Below the pieces are notes generated by a model. That model did no database searches. It was given only the letters and a program-made list of their open reading frames with translations, and was not told where the DNA came from. A program made the position numbers and the translations under genes. From NCBI GenBank assembly GCA_024230695.1, contig JAAERC010000145.1:1-16585 (forward strand): 16,585 nucleotides of DNA. Direction: 5' to 3'. This stretch comes from Candidatus Zixiibacteriota bacterium (lineage in GTDB: Bacteria; Zixibacteria; MSB-5A5; GN15; PGXB01). Shown one piece after another: positions 6,997-14,733 of this stretch (its first letter is position 1; each line of letters opens with the position of its first letter).

Positions 6997-9006
6997 TTAT
7001 TTTCTATTAACGATAGCGATTATGCCTTCGGCGAGGTATGGTGATTTGTCTAATAATTTCTCATATTTTTGACCAAATTCGTCATTACCCGGCCAATAGT
7101 ACATCAAGTGACTTTTAACATCAAAACCATGTTTGTTTAATATTGTTGTAAGGGTAGTTAATGAAAAATAATAATTATGATCAGGATGCACCAACTCAAC
7201 ACCCTGTGACAGATATTCTGTAACTCGGTACGAAAAACTATTAGGTGTACTTATTAAAATATCACCATCAAAATTGCATGAATATAAATTATCCAGAAAT
7301 TGCCCCAAATTACTAAGATGCTCTATAACTTCAGGAATAACAATCACGTCAACATCGTTTGTCAGCGCCTGCAATTTGTTTATGTCAGTCTCGACATTAA
7401 CTGTTTCAACATCGAATCCCTCGTTACGAAGGAGTTGAATACCGTTATCGTCGATATCTACTCCAAAAAGACTCTCGGCAACTTTATAAATCTGATGATG
7501 CAGATAATTATTTTCGGCGATTCTTTTTTTCATCATCCCGGAATCAACACATCCGATATGAAGCACTTTTTTATTCTTGCAGAAATCAACTGTATATGCT
7601 TTACGGTTATTAACGATTTGTACTTTTTGAGGTAATTGCTGGATGAAATTCACAGACACTTCGGTTTTTGGTTCGTTATCATTTTCGATTGGCTTATTCT
7701 CAGCCACTTCCTGCCAACTGTTAAGATTTAAAGATGATTCAGTTGACTTTGATGTATTGCTCTCTCCCCTTTTATCCAATAATGAGAGCATAAATTTCTC
7801 AATTTTGGGTAATTGTAACTCAGCATTAAAATGCTCAAGAACATAATTATGATAACTTAATGAATCATAATCAGGAGATTTTAAAATAGATATAAACTCA
7901 TCAACAGTGTTAAACACAAACTCCTCAGGAAAAATGTCTGATGCACCGCGCCAGTTATGAATCAATGGTTTGACCCCGCAGGCCATTGCCTCGATAATAT
8001 TATTGGGACAACCTTCCCAGGGAGAGGTTGAGATGATATAACTTTTATCACTCAGGAACGCCGGGATATCTTTGACCCAGCCATGATAAACAATATTTTT
8101 CTCAAGGTTCATCTGTGAGATCAGATGTTTTGTATAATGTTCAAATCGTTCACCTTGAAACTTACCGGCAATATGAAAGCAATATTCCGAATCGATTTTC
8201 ACAGCTTCGTTGATACACTGAAGCAATAATTCAATACCTTTTTTGGCGTTAAGGTAACCGACATAACCTATATTTTTACCCGGAGGTTTTTTCTCAAATT
8301 GATATTTATTCGGATCGACACAATTATAAATCGTTGTTTGCGGGATAGCTTTCAACTGATTTGACCATTTTTCATTTGCAATTTCACGAACATGGTCCGC
8401 TACAAAAATCAGACCGTCAACTTTATCCCAGGCCACACTTGACATTGAAGCATCAAAAAATATCTCATAACTGCGAATATTCGAAATAAGGAGCGTATCA
8501 CTTTTTTTGTTAGACAGATAAATAAGCGGTTCATTCGCCCAGGGGGTGTAGATAATATCGGCCCAGTCTAAAATCGGATCAAGGGCCACAATTTCATCAG
8601 TATTGGAGGCTTTGATCACGCGCACATCGTTTTGTTGACCAAAATATGAGGAGTAAAGCTGATTAAATTTATTATCAAAAGGATTTACGATAGCAATATT
8701 CTGCCTTGAGATTTTTTTATCAGATAGGTTGGATTCTAATATATCTTCAACCGTTGTCGATTCAGTTCGCCCAATATCGGCCAAATTATTGATAGCATCC
8801 TGATAACCGGGATCGATTTTCAAAGCCTGATGAAAATATGATTTTGCTTGATTTGATTGATTGCGGGAAAAAGCTATGACGCCAAGATCATTATATGCTT
8901 GCTTATTATCGGGATATTTTTCGATGATCTTGACAAAACATTTTTCGGCCTCATCGATTTTATCGCAGGCAAATAATTCTTCACCCTCAAGTAATAATTT
9001 TTCCAT
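6997..9006 (-). CDS. TPR - GT4 glycosyltransferase - SAM methyltransferase fusion protein
   Basis: 669 residues in three modules. Residues 1-75 form two TPR units ('AEKCFVKIIEKYPDNKQAYNDLGVIAF', 'AKSYFHQALKIDPGYQDAINNLA'). Residues about 102-412 are a GT-B glycosyltransferase of family 4: 'GYVGYLNAKKGIELLL' (247-262) opens the donor half, and 'EGCPNNIIEAMACG' (331-344) carries the EX7E pair E331/E339 that contacts the nucleotide-sugar. A polar linker (413-465) joins a class I methyltransferase: SAM-binding 'VLHIGCVDSG' (481-490), acidic 'FGVDIDDNG' (514-522) and 'IPEVIEHL' (557-564). There is no signal peptide or membrane segment, so it is cytosolic. It probably builds and methylates a surface glycan or glycosylates a protein. 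AGGAAT precedes the ATG. It is divergent from the lipoprotein gene. No other sugar-pathway genes are adjacent. Confidence 0.85.
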   Translation of the reverse strand: MEKLLLEGEELFACDKIDEAEKCFVKIIEKYPDNKQAYNDLGVIAFSRNQSNQAKSYFHQALKIDPGYQDAINNLADIGRTESTTVEDILESNLSDKKISRQNIAIVNPFDNKFNQLYSSYFGQQNDVRVIKASNTDEIVALDPILDWADIIYTPWANEPLIYLSNKKSDTLLISNIRSYEIFFDASMSSVAWDKVDGLIFVADHVREIANEKWSNQLKAIPQTTIYNCVDPNKYQFEKKPPGKNIGYVGYLNAKKGIELLLQCINEAVKIDSEYCFHIAGKFQGERFEHYTKHLISQMNLEKNIVYHGWVKDIPAFLSDKSYIISTSPWEGCPNNIIEAMACGVKPLIHNWRGASDIFPEEFVFNTVDEFISILKSPDYDSLSYHNYVLEHFNAELQLPKIEKFMLSLLDKRGESNTSKSTESSLNLNSWQEVAENKPIENDNEPKTEVSVNFIQQLPQKVQIVNNRKAYTVDFCKNKKVLHIGCVDSGMMKKRIAENNYLHHQIYKVAESLFGVDIDDNGIQLLRNEGFDVETVNVETDINKLQALTNDVDVIVIPEVIEHLSNLGQFLDNLYSCNFDGDILISTPNSFSYRVTEYLSQGVELVHPDHNYYFSLTTLTTILNKHGFDVKSHLMYYWPGNDEFGQKYEKLLDKSPYLAEGIIAIVNRK

Positions 9007-9175
9007 TAGAACAGATTCCTATTCTACATATTGAAATATCCGCAATTTTTATCGCGGTTTCCTATACATATTTAATCGACAATTTGAATGCGTTTCTTGA
9101 CACTGTTTTTTTCAATAGTTTTGAAATAAAATTAAACAGTATTTATGAACATCAGTCTAATATTTGGAGGTAACT

Positions 9176-9700
9176 ATGAAACATTTTGTTATATTGTCAA
9201 TTATTCTATTATTAACCGGAATAATTATGGGGTGTTATTCAATGGAATCTAAGATCGATCTCGATGCCGAAAAGGCTGAAATTGCGGAAGTTGTAAAAAA
9301 CAGTATTGCCTGGGCAGTTACTAAAGACAAGGAACTGCTGTATAACTGTTTCACAAAAGATGAGGAACTATTTTATTTCAGCCCCGATGATGCCGGAACT
9401 ATCGCGGGTTTTAAGGCTTTCACAAATCTAACCGAGAACTTTTTTATGCATGAGGATTTTAAGGCTATTAGTTCCAAGGTTCGCGAGCTGAAAATTCGTC
9501 TGTCCAAATCAGGTGATATGGCCTGTTACTCAGCACGGCTTGATGATTATAATGAATGGAAAGGGCAACCGGCCAATTGGGAAGATGTTCGCTGGACAGG
9601 TGTTTTAGAAAAACAGGATGGAAAATGGGTGATTGTTCAGATGCATTTTTCATTTTCAGCCGAACAGATGGCCAATAGTAATAAAGATCCTCAGGGATAA
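9176..9700 (+). CDS. SnoaL/NTF2-like (DUF4440-type) lipoprotein
   Basis: 174 residues from the ATG at 9176, chosen because GGAGG (9166-9170) lies five bases upstream. The longer frame would start at TTG 9164, overlapping that site. The signal sequence MKHFVILSIILLLTGIIMGC ends in a lipobox-like I-M-G-C with Cys20 as the likely lipidated residue, so the protein is membrane-anchored. The mature part has the layout of an NTF2-like cone fold. A helix 'EIAEVVKNSIAWAVTKDKELLYNCF' is followed by 'DDAGTIAGFKAFTNLTENFF', then beta-strands ending 'VRWTGVLEKQDGKWVIVQMHFSFS', very typical of SnoaL-like/DUF4440 proteins. The family includes isomerases and many ligand-binding proteins without known activity, and no catalytic residue can be assigned here. 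A TTGACA at 9097-9102 is a possible -35 box with a poor -10. Confidence 0.75.
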   Translation: MKHFVILSIILLLTGIIMGCYSMESKIDLDAEKAEIAEVVKNSIAWAVTKDKELLYNCFTKDEELFYFSPDDAGTIAGFKAFTNLTENFFMHEDFKAISSKVRELKIRLSKSGDMACYSARLDDYNEWKGQPANWEDVRWTGVLEKQDGKWVIVQMHFSFSAEQMANSNKDPQG

Positions 9701-9749
9701 AGTTATCAGAGAATATATCGAATTGATAGAATAAACTGATGTTCTTTAT

Positions 9750-10199
9750 TTATGAATTCACGATTTGTTTGATCTTGAAATTTCCGTGAGTCTGGATGAA
9801 TTGTTTGTATTCGGCAATCATTTTATGATCTTCTTCAAGGATATGATTGACCAACCAGTCTCTTAGAAAATTCATCATCTCATAAGCATTAATAGGTCTT
9901 CCATTTTTTAAATTAATGAGAATCGCCTTTACTTGTTGTACTAGTTCTACATGTTGCTGTTTGTGTTTTACCCTTTTAGAGAACTTCATTTCTTCTTGAA
10001 GTCGTTCTTCATCTGTAAAATGCGATTGAGTATAATCAACCAATTGGGCAAGTACTAATCCGATTTCTTTATTTATAATACCCTTGCCAGCTGCCAAAGA
10101 ATCCTCCAATTGGTTTATCATTGACACCAGCTTCTTATGTTGTTCATCAATTTCCGGGATGTTAACCGAATATATTTTTTGCCATTGTATTTTTGCCAT
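9750..10199 (-). CDS. Bacteriohemerythrin
   Basis: A 149-residue single-domain hemerythrin that binds O2 at a non-heme di-iron site. All seven expected ligands are present with canonical spacing: H21 (in 'IDEQH'), H60 and E64 ('HFTDEE'), H79 and H83 ('HKQQH'), and H119 and D124 ('HILEED'). The fold is the usual four-helix bundle, and the N-terminal 'W....YSVNIPEIDEQHK' is the family signature. With no sensor or membrane domain attached, it is a free cytoplasmic form. Proposed roles in anaerobes and microaerophiles are O2 scavenging, storage or delivery. GAGATGG precedes the ATG. It is convergent with the lipoprotein gene and follows ygiQ on the same strand after 97 bases with no clear terminator between. 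Confidence 0.93.
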   Translation of the reverse strand: MAKIQWQKIYSVNIPEIDEQHKKLVSMINQLEDSLAAGKGIINKEIGLVLAQLVDYTQSHFTDEERLQEEMKFSKRVKHKQQHVELVQQVKAILINLKNGRPINAYEMMNFLRDWLVNHILEEDHKMIAEYKQFIQTHGNFKIKQIVNS

Positions 10200-10296
10200 A
10201 AAACCATCTCACTTATTTATAGTTATAATCTATTTATCGACGAAAAAATGGCTAAATTTAATGATAAAAGAGTTAGAGAAATTGAATCTATTTGCG

Positions 10297-12024
10297 CTAT
10301 TTTCGTGATCGTCGTGTTTTCGGTTTTTTATATGATGGCTTATAGGTCAGGATATCTTTCTGCTTTTTTTTGCGATTTATATCCTTTTCGACAAATATTT
10401 TCTTACCCGTGAATGGGTCCTGTTCGGTATAGTACATCAACGCTGAATAAGTCGACGGAAGCGGAGTGAATATCTGAACTTGCTCCGGGTTTATTTTTAA
10501 CTGTTTTGATGTATATGACTTTAATGCTTTCATTTTATCAATGGTGCACCCCGGGTGAGCGGCAATAAGATAATATGTTAGAAATTGATTTTTCTTGTAA
10601 TGTGAAACGGTATCTGAAAACATTTTTCCAAATTTATTCAAAATCGCGGCACCAGGTTTGCCCATTAATTTTAAAACATCATTATCAGTATGTTCCGGGG
10701 CTATTTTGAGTTGTCCTGAAGTATGTTTATTGACAAGTTGATTAAGATATTTCTGACCAAACTTTTTGTCCTCGATAATCAAATCATACCGGATCCCGCT
10801 GGCGATAAATACTTGTTTCACACCTTTTAATGCAGAGAGTTTATTCAATAGACTCATCTGTGGTGAATGATCTGGTTTCATCATCTTACAAAGGGTCGGA
10901 CTGACACATCGCTTATGTTCGCAACAACCCTTTTTGATTTTCTTTTTGCACTCGAATCCATACATATTGGCCGTTGGCCCGCCCGCATCACTGATAACAC
11001 CTTTGAAATTGGCAAACTTGTTAAACCTTTTTGCTTCGTTTATAATTGACCGCTCCGATCGCCACTGGATCGTTTGTCCCTGATGAACAGCTATCGCACA
11101 GAAATTACATTCCCCGTAACACCCCCTATGAGTCGTTAATGAAAACCGGATAGTCTCAAGAGCTTTGACTTTGCCAAATTTCTGATAGTAAGGATGTTGC
11201 TCAAGTGCGAATTTTATCTCATAGATCTTGTCCATCTCATATTGAGTGAGATAGTTTTCCGGCGAATTTTGAATAAGATAGCGGGTATCGGTTTTTTGGC
11301 ATAACCCAACAGCCGTTTTGGGATCATTGTTTTTATAAAATGTATGAAACATCTGTGTGAATTTCGACTTGGAATTCACCACCTCTTTAAAAGATGGCAG
11401 TTCAAGATAATCTTTTGGGGGATCATTTGAGATATAACATAACGATTTTATTTTTCGCCAGTCTTTGTTTTGCTTAAAAGCTTTGGCCAATTTCAGAATC
11501 GTTTTTTCGCCCATACCGTAAACAAGAGCGTCCGCTTTGGCATCAAACAAAATCGATTTGCGAATTTTATTTGACCAGTAATCATAATGGGCAACGCGGC
11601 GTAAGCTGGCTTCGATCCCACCCAGAACAATCGGTTTGGTATCTTTGAAATACTTACGAATGAGATTGCTATAAACTATCACCGCTCGATCCGGCCGACG
11701 GTTATTAATTCCACCGGGCGTGAAATCGTCTGATTTTCTCTTTTTCTTCGAAGCGGTATAGTTGGCCACCATCGAATCAACCGATCCTCCGCTGACCCCC
11801 CAAAACAATTTTGGTTCGCCAAGACGTTTAATATCACGCGGGGAAGTTAGATCGGGTTGAGAAATGATCCCTACTTTGAATCTATTATTAACGAGATACC
11901 GCCCAATAACCGCCGTCCCAATAAACGGCGAGTCAATATAACTATCGCCCGAGATAAGAATTATATCAAGCTGACCCCATTTGAGTCTTTTTAACTCTTC
12001 TTTTGTAGTCGGTAAAAATCTCAT
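10297..12024 (-). CDS. ygiQ: YgiQ-family radical SAM protein
   Basis: A 575-residue protein of the UPF0313/YgiQ family. The N-terminal cobalamin-binding-like region contains 'ISGDSYIDSPFIGTAVIGRYL' (about 25-44) and 'PIVLGGIEASLRR' (131-143). The radical SAM core has 'THRGCYGECNFCAI', in which C302, C306 and C309 form the C-x3-C-x2-C motif that holds the SAM-binding [4Fe-4S] cluster. A second Cys-rich segment follows at C359, C367, C368, C373 and C379, as usual for the family. It lacks the long C-terminal extension of the E. coli protein (about 740 residues) and ends in a basic Lys/Arg-rich tail. The reaction is not established for this family. No strong ribosome binding site is visible before the ATG. 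Confidence 0.92.
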   Translation of the reverse strand: MRFLPTTKEELKRLKWGQLDIILISGDSYIDSPFIGTAVIGRYLVNNRFKVGIISQPDLTSPRDIKRLGEPKLFWGVSGGSVDSMVANYTASKKKRKSDDFTPGGINNRRPDRAVIVYSNLIRKYFKDTKPIVLGGIEASLRRVAHYDYWSNKIRKSILFDAKADALVYGMGEKTILKLAKAFKQNKDWRKIKSLCYISNDPPKDYLELPSFKEVVNSKSKFTQMFHTFYKNNDPKTAVGLCQKTDTRYLIQNSPENYLTQYEMDKIYEIKFALEQHPYYQKFGKVKALETIRFSLTTHRGCYGECNFCAIAVHQGQTIQWRSERSIINEAKRFNKFANFKGVISDAGGPTANMYGFECKKKIKKGCCEHKRCVSPTLCKMMKPDHSPQMSLLNKLSALKGVKQVFIASGIRYDLIIEDKKFGQKYLNQLVNKHTSGQLKIAPEHTDNDVLKLMGKPGAAILNKFGKMFSDTVSHYKKNQFLTYYLIAAHPGCTIDKMKALKSYTSKQLKINPEQVQIFTPLPSTYSALMYYTEQDPFTGKKIFVEKDINRKKKQKDILTYKPSYKKPKTRRSRK

Positions 12025-12103
12025 AATTAATTCAATGTATGTTATCAGGTTCGGTTTGCATAGTAATTATATACGAAGTGAAAGGTCTTACTGAATAAAA
12101 ATA

Positions 12104-12178
12104 TCGGGGTGAGAGGATTTGAACCTCCGACTTCTTGTTCCCAAAACAAGTGCGCTAACCAGACTGCGCCACACCCCG
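12104..12178 (-). tRNA. tRNA-Pro (anticodon UGG)
   Basis: The reverse strand folds as a full cloverleaf. The acceptor stem is CGGGGTG/CACCCCG (7 bp), the D-stem GCGC/GCGC with G-G in the loop, and the anticodon stem CTTGT/ACAAG around the loop TTTGGGA (anticodon TGG). The T-stem is GGAGG/CCTCT with a TTCAAAT loop and one G-T wobble. The discriminator base is A and the 3' CCA is not encoded. It reads CCA and, by wobble, other proline codons. Confidence 0.96.
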
Positions 12179-12196
12179 AATTATACGAAGTCGTTC

Positions 12197-12224
12197 AATA
12201 TATACTTTTATCGGTTTTTGTCAA
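12197..12224 (-). promoter_or_regulatory. Sigma70-type promoter of tRNA-Pro
   Basis: On the reverse strand a perfect -35 box TTGACA (12224-12219) is followed after 16 bases by TATATT (12202-12197), one mismatch from the -10 consensus. The tRNA 5' end is 18 bases beyond the -10 box, giving a short leader of about 11 bases. This is the clearest promoter in the window. Confidence 0.65.
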
Positions 12225-12253
12225 GGAATGATAATCTACAAGTCATAATTCAT

Positions 12254-12300
12254 AAAAAAAAAGAATAAATCAGGCAAAATGTTAACGAATTAGCCTGATT
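12254..12300 (-). terminator. Rho-independent terminator overlapping the GNAT stop codon
   Basis: On the reverse strand AATCAGGC (from 12300) and GCCTGATT (to 12268) form an 8-bp stem, followed by TATTC and nine T residues (to 12254). The last codons of the acetyltransferase gene form the 5' arm, and its TAA (12284-12282) lies within the 17-base loop. It ends the three-gene unit that starts at 14239. Confidence 0.75.
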
Positions 12301-12845
12301 GAGGAGTTATCATATAAATCTATCCAGTCTTTTTTCAGGATGGCATAACGATATTCGTCTTCGAACTCGCCTTTATCATTACGGCCGAATTCGCGAAGAA
12401 TTCCCTCAAGCTTAAAACCGGGAGTTTTTTCAATCGATTTTTTTGATGCGATATTTGACACAAAACAGCCGGTTTCAATGCGATTTAGATTCAGAATTTC
12501 AAAAGCCAGATAAAACAAAAGTGGTTTGCTATCCGGTGCAATTGATTGCCCTCGCATAGATTTTAATGTATCGGCGCCAGTATATCCCCGGCTATGCTTC
12601 CAACTGCTGATACCAAGCAAGGACATCCCGGCAAGTTTATTATTATATGAGGTATAGAAACCATATTTGATACGCCTTCCGGATTCATCAAATTTTGGGG
12701 CATAACTTCGTTCAAGTTCACCTAACATATATTCCGAATCTGGAAAATCTTGAAACATCTTTCTTACATCAGATAGATTTGATTCATTTATCAGAGTCAA
12801 AGTAATCGTATCGGAACAAATGGCTTTGATATCTATATTGTTCAT
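12282..12845 (-). CDS. GNAT N-acetyltransferase
   Basis: About 187 residues with the RimJ/RimL-type acetyltransferase layout. Strand 1 is 'ITLTLINESNLSDVRKMF' near the N-terminus. The central strands are 'YGFYTSYNNKLAGMSLLGISSW'. An acetyl-CoA loop 'MRGQSIAPDSKPLLFYLAFE' lies at about 99-118, with R-G-Q-S standing for the usual Q/R-x-x-G-x-G/A. The late region is 'VSNIASKKSIEKTPGFKLEGILREFGRNDKGEFEDEYRYAIL'. The third loop glycine is replaced by serine, so the loop is a little unusual. The acceptor is unknown. I chose the ATG at 12845 over the TTG codon just before it. No ribosome binding site is evident, and only 15 bases separate it from the rdgB stop, so translation may depend on coupling. 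Confidence 0.8.
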   Translation of the reverse strand: MNNIDIKAICSDTITLTLINESNLSDVRKMFQDFPDSEYMLGELERSYAPKFDESGRRIKYGFYTSYNNKLAGMSLLGISSWKHSRGYTGADTLKSMRGQSIAPDSKPLLFYLAFEILNLNRIETGCFVSNIASKKSIEKTPGFKLEGILREFGRNDKGEFEDEYRYAILKKDWIDLYDNSSIRLIR

Positions 12846-12860
12846 CAATACTATAGTTAA

Positions 12861-13466
12861 TCAACCGGGATGATTCTCAATATAACGTTTAATTAATTCT
12901 CTGGCTTTTAATAAGGCTAAACCTCTGTGTGAGACTTTGTTTTTTTCATCGAGGGTCATCTCGGCAAAAGTTTTTCCCAGCGGTGGATAATAAAACACCG
13001 GGTCATAACCAAAACCGGATTCACCCTGTTTGGATGTTGTTATAATCCCGTCGGCTCTCCCCTCAACTGTCTCGACATCATCTTTGCCCCAAGTTATCGC
13101 TATCACCGTCCGAAATGATGCATTACGTCTTTCGGTCGAGACATTTTTTAGAGCATCAAGCATCTTATTGCAGTTATCTTCATAACTGCATCCGGGGCCG
13201 GCATATCGTGCCGAATAGACGCCGGGTTGTCCGCCAAGTGCATCAACTTCAAGCCCGGTATCATCGGCCAACGCAGTTAGTCCGGTATATTTATTAATGG
13301 CGTTGGATTTGAGAAGCGCGTTTTCTTCGAGAGTTGTACCGGTTTCGTCAACGTCCGGCATATCCGGGAAATCCTCGAAAGTTTTGATTTCGACCGGTAA
13401 ATTTCCGAGCAGATTTTTTATCTCTCGGATTTTATCTTTGTTATGTGTTGCGAGTACTATTTGCAT
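12861..13466 (-). CDS. rdgB: XTP/dITP diphosphatase (non-canonical purine NTP pyrophosphatase)
   Basis: Hydrolyses dITP, ITP and XTP to the monophosphates and PPi, keeping deaminated purines out of DNA and RNA; it is cytoplasmic. The 201 residues carry the full HAM1/RdgB signature. The N-terminal 'VLATHNKDKIREI' (4-16) has the T-x-N-x-x-K triphosphate-binding set. 'ADDTGLEVDALGG' and 'PGVYSARYAG' lie at about 66-90. 'GFGYDPVFYYP' (about 150-160) is the base pocket, and 'KNKVSHRGLALLKA' (about 176-189) carries the S-H-R triad. Length is normal. The ribosome binding site GGAGAG (13481-13476) lies inside the end of the upstream gene, with which it overlaps by 10 bases. Confidence 0.97.
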   Translation of the reverse strand: MQIVLATHNKDKIREIKNLLGNLPVEIKTFEDFPDMPDVDETGTTLEENALLKSNAINKYTGLTALADDTGLEVDALGGQPGVYSARYAGPGCSYEDNCNKMLDALKNVSTERRNASFRTVIAITWGKDDVETVEGRADGIITTSKQGESGFGYDPVFYYPPLGKTFAEMTLDEKNKVSHRGLALLKARELIKRYIENHPG

Positions 13467-14239
13467 GGTTTATTTCTCTCCAATAAATGGCTATCTATAA
13501 AGAATTCTAATAGTCGTCTAATAGTCTCTTGTGAATCATCAGCGTTCTGTCTAATCATAACAAGAACATCTTTTTCCACTGAAATAGGAATGGCATCCGC
13601 CAATAACTCAGTATCATCACTTTTTGTATAAACCCCAACAGCCTTCTTAGTTTTGTCAATAAAGCCTTGGCAATCATATTTTACCAGAAAGCCATGTTTA
13701 AGTTTTAAATAAACCCGATGCAATTTACCTTCAATATACTCATTTTGCAATAATTCGAGATTTGAGCTAATTGTTTTATAATCATTAATAACATCTTGTT
13801 CCTTCAAATGCTTCAAGCAGGCATATTCTTTTGGTTCAATGAATCCAAAAATCTTTTCTACACCATCGTTAAAATTGGTATTCCTTATAAAATCGCCCAA
13901 AGTCCAATTATTGTAATTTATGAAGACTTCTTTAAAAAACCTGGGTTTATGCATTTTATCTGCCGAATTGCTCTGATTGTTATTGGTTTTGTTTTCTAGT
14001 TTTTCAATTTCCCTATTGTGTTCGACTATTGCATATGCAATAGCAAATTCCTCTTCAATGGCAGCACCATACTCGGAATATATTTTTGCGCCAAGTATAC
14101 GACTATCTACGTCCCCAAGGTTATCAATATCCTTCAAGTATGCATCAATAGCGACGACTCTATTATTGATTGCAAACTTTAAATAATCATTGATAAATGA
14201 GAGACTACTTTCTTGTGAAAAACCTAAATAATTATTCAT
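13457..14239 (-). CDS. Hypothetical alpha-helical protein with an R-x6-H motif
   Basis: I do not recognise a family for these 260 residues. The protein is cytoplasmic in character, without signal peptide or membrane segment, and looks mostly helical: charged amphipathic stretches such as 'AAIEEEFAIAYAIVEHNREIEKLENK' (59-84), an Asn/Ser-rich linker (85-95), then 'SNLELLQNEYIEGKLHRVYLKLKHGFLV' (159-186). Within the last, R175 and H182 give R-x6-H before 'HGF', which recalls the active-site motif of HEPN-fold RNases and DUF5677-like proteins; this is a weak resemblance. The gene is visibly AT-richer than its neighbours. It is first in a unit with rdgB, overlapping it by 10 bases. No ribosome binding site is seen before the ATG, only 80 bases separate it from the redox operon, and a terminator lies in that gap. 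Confidence 0.6.
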   Translation of the reverse strand: MNNYLGFSQESSLSFINDYLKFAINNRVVAIDAYLKDIDNLGDVDSRILGAKIYSEYGAAIEEEFAIAYAIVEHNREIEKLENKTNNNQSNSADKMHKPRFFKEVFINYNNWTLGDFIRNTNFNDGVEKIFGFIEPKEYACLKHLKEQDVINDYKTISSNLELLQNEYIEGKLHRVYLKLKHGFLVKYDCQGFIDKTKKAVGVYTKSDDTELLADAIPISVEKDVLVMIRQNADDSQETIRRLLEFFIDSHLLERNKPCK

Positions 14240-14264
14240 GTATTGATACTATTAAATCAAACAA

Positions 14265-14301
14265 GAAAAGGCCTGATGTACTATCAGGCCCTTCTTTTTT
14301 G
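14265..14301. terminator. Strong bidirectional terminator
   Basis: GGCCTGAT (14270-14277) and ATCAGGCC (14283-14290) form a perfect 8-bp stem with a 5-base loop. On the reverse strand it is followed by TTTTCTTGTTT and should end the Fe-S operon. On the forward strand it is followed by CTTCTTTTTT. It lies 19 bases past the ferredoxin stop codon and separates that operon from the 13457-14239 gene. Confidence 0.8.
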
Positions 14302-14319
14302 CTTACATCAAAAGTCCAC

Positions 14320-14733
14320 TCAATCTTTTATCTCAACATATCTCAGGGCCGATTCCGGGCAGAACCTCGCGCAGACCGGATCACCCTGGCAAAGATCGCA
14401 CTTAACAATCTTGTCTTGTTCTGAATCAACAATCGCGCAACCAAACGGACAGGCGGCGACACATGCTTCGCATTTAACACATCGTTCAATATCGCGATCA
14501 ATCGCGCCGGTCTCTTCGTTCCGTTTGAGGGCGTCAAACATACATGATTTCACACACGCGGCATCATCGCACTGGAAGCAAACGACCGGAACATATTGAT
14601 CTTTGGCATGAGCAAGCGGATAGATACGGCTACGGCCCGGTTTACCATCTTTGGAATATTTAAAGGCACAAGCCAGTTCGCAAGTTCGGCAACCGGTGCA
14701 AAGCTCAGGAATTACCTGGAAACGGTATTTCAT
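14320..14733 (-). CDS. Four-cluster 4Fe-4S ferredoxin subunit (HycB/CooF-like)
   Basis: A 137-residue electron-wire protein with four [4Fe-4S] sites. Cysteines fall at 12/15/18/22, 52/55/60/64, 85/88/91/95 and 112/115/121/125, with an extra C99. The spacing and order ('CTGCRTCELAC', 'CFQCDDAACVKSC', 'CVKCEACVAACPFG', 'CDLCQGDPVCARFCP') are those of the HycB/CooF/DmsB group and of the AorA-type subunit of aldehyde oxidoreductases. These subunits carry electrons between a catalytic subunit and a flavin or quinone partner. There is no Tat or Sec signal, so it is cytoplasmic. GGAGGC lies within the end of the upstream gene, and its ATG overlaps that gene's TGA by 4 bases, giving tight translational coupling. 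It is the last gene before the terminator. Confidence 0.85.
   Translation of the reverse strand: MKYRFQVIPELCTGCRTCELACAFKYSKDGKPGRSRIYPLAHAKDQYVPVVCFQCDDAACVKSCMFDALKRNEETGAIDRDIERCVKCEACVAACPFGCAIVDSEQDKIVKCDLCQGDPVCARFCPESALRYVEIKD

Noticed and set aside
7300..7635. 111-codon forward frame opposite the methyltransferase domain
   Set aside because: Antisense to a clear methyltransferase, no family features and no ribosome binding site.
9164..9175. TTG start at 9164 for the lipoprotein
   Set aside because: The TTG overlaps the GGAGG ribosome binding site that serves the ATG at 9176.
12846..12848. TTG start one codon before the ATG of the second GNAT gene
   Set aside because: ATG at 12845 is the more likely initiator; neither has a clear ribosome binding site.
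14243..14599. 118-codon forward frame opposite the ferredoxin gene
   Set aside because: It lies antisense to a gene with 16 well-spaced cysteine ligands and resembles no protein; it is a shadow frame.
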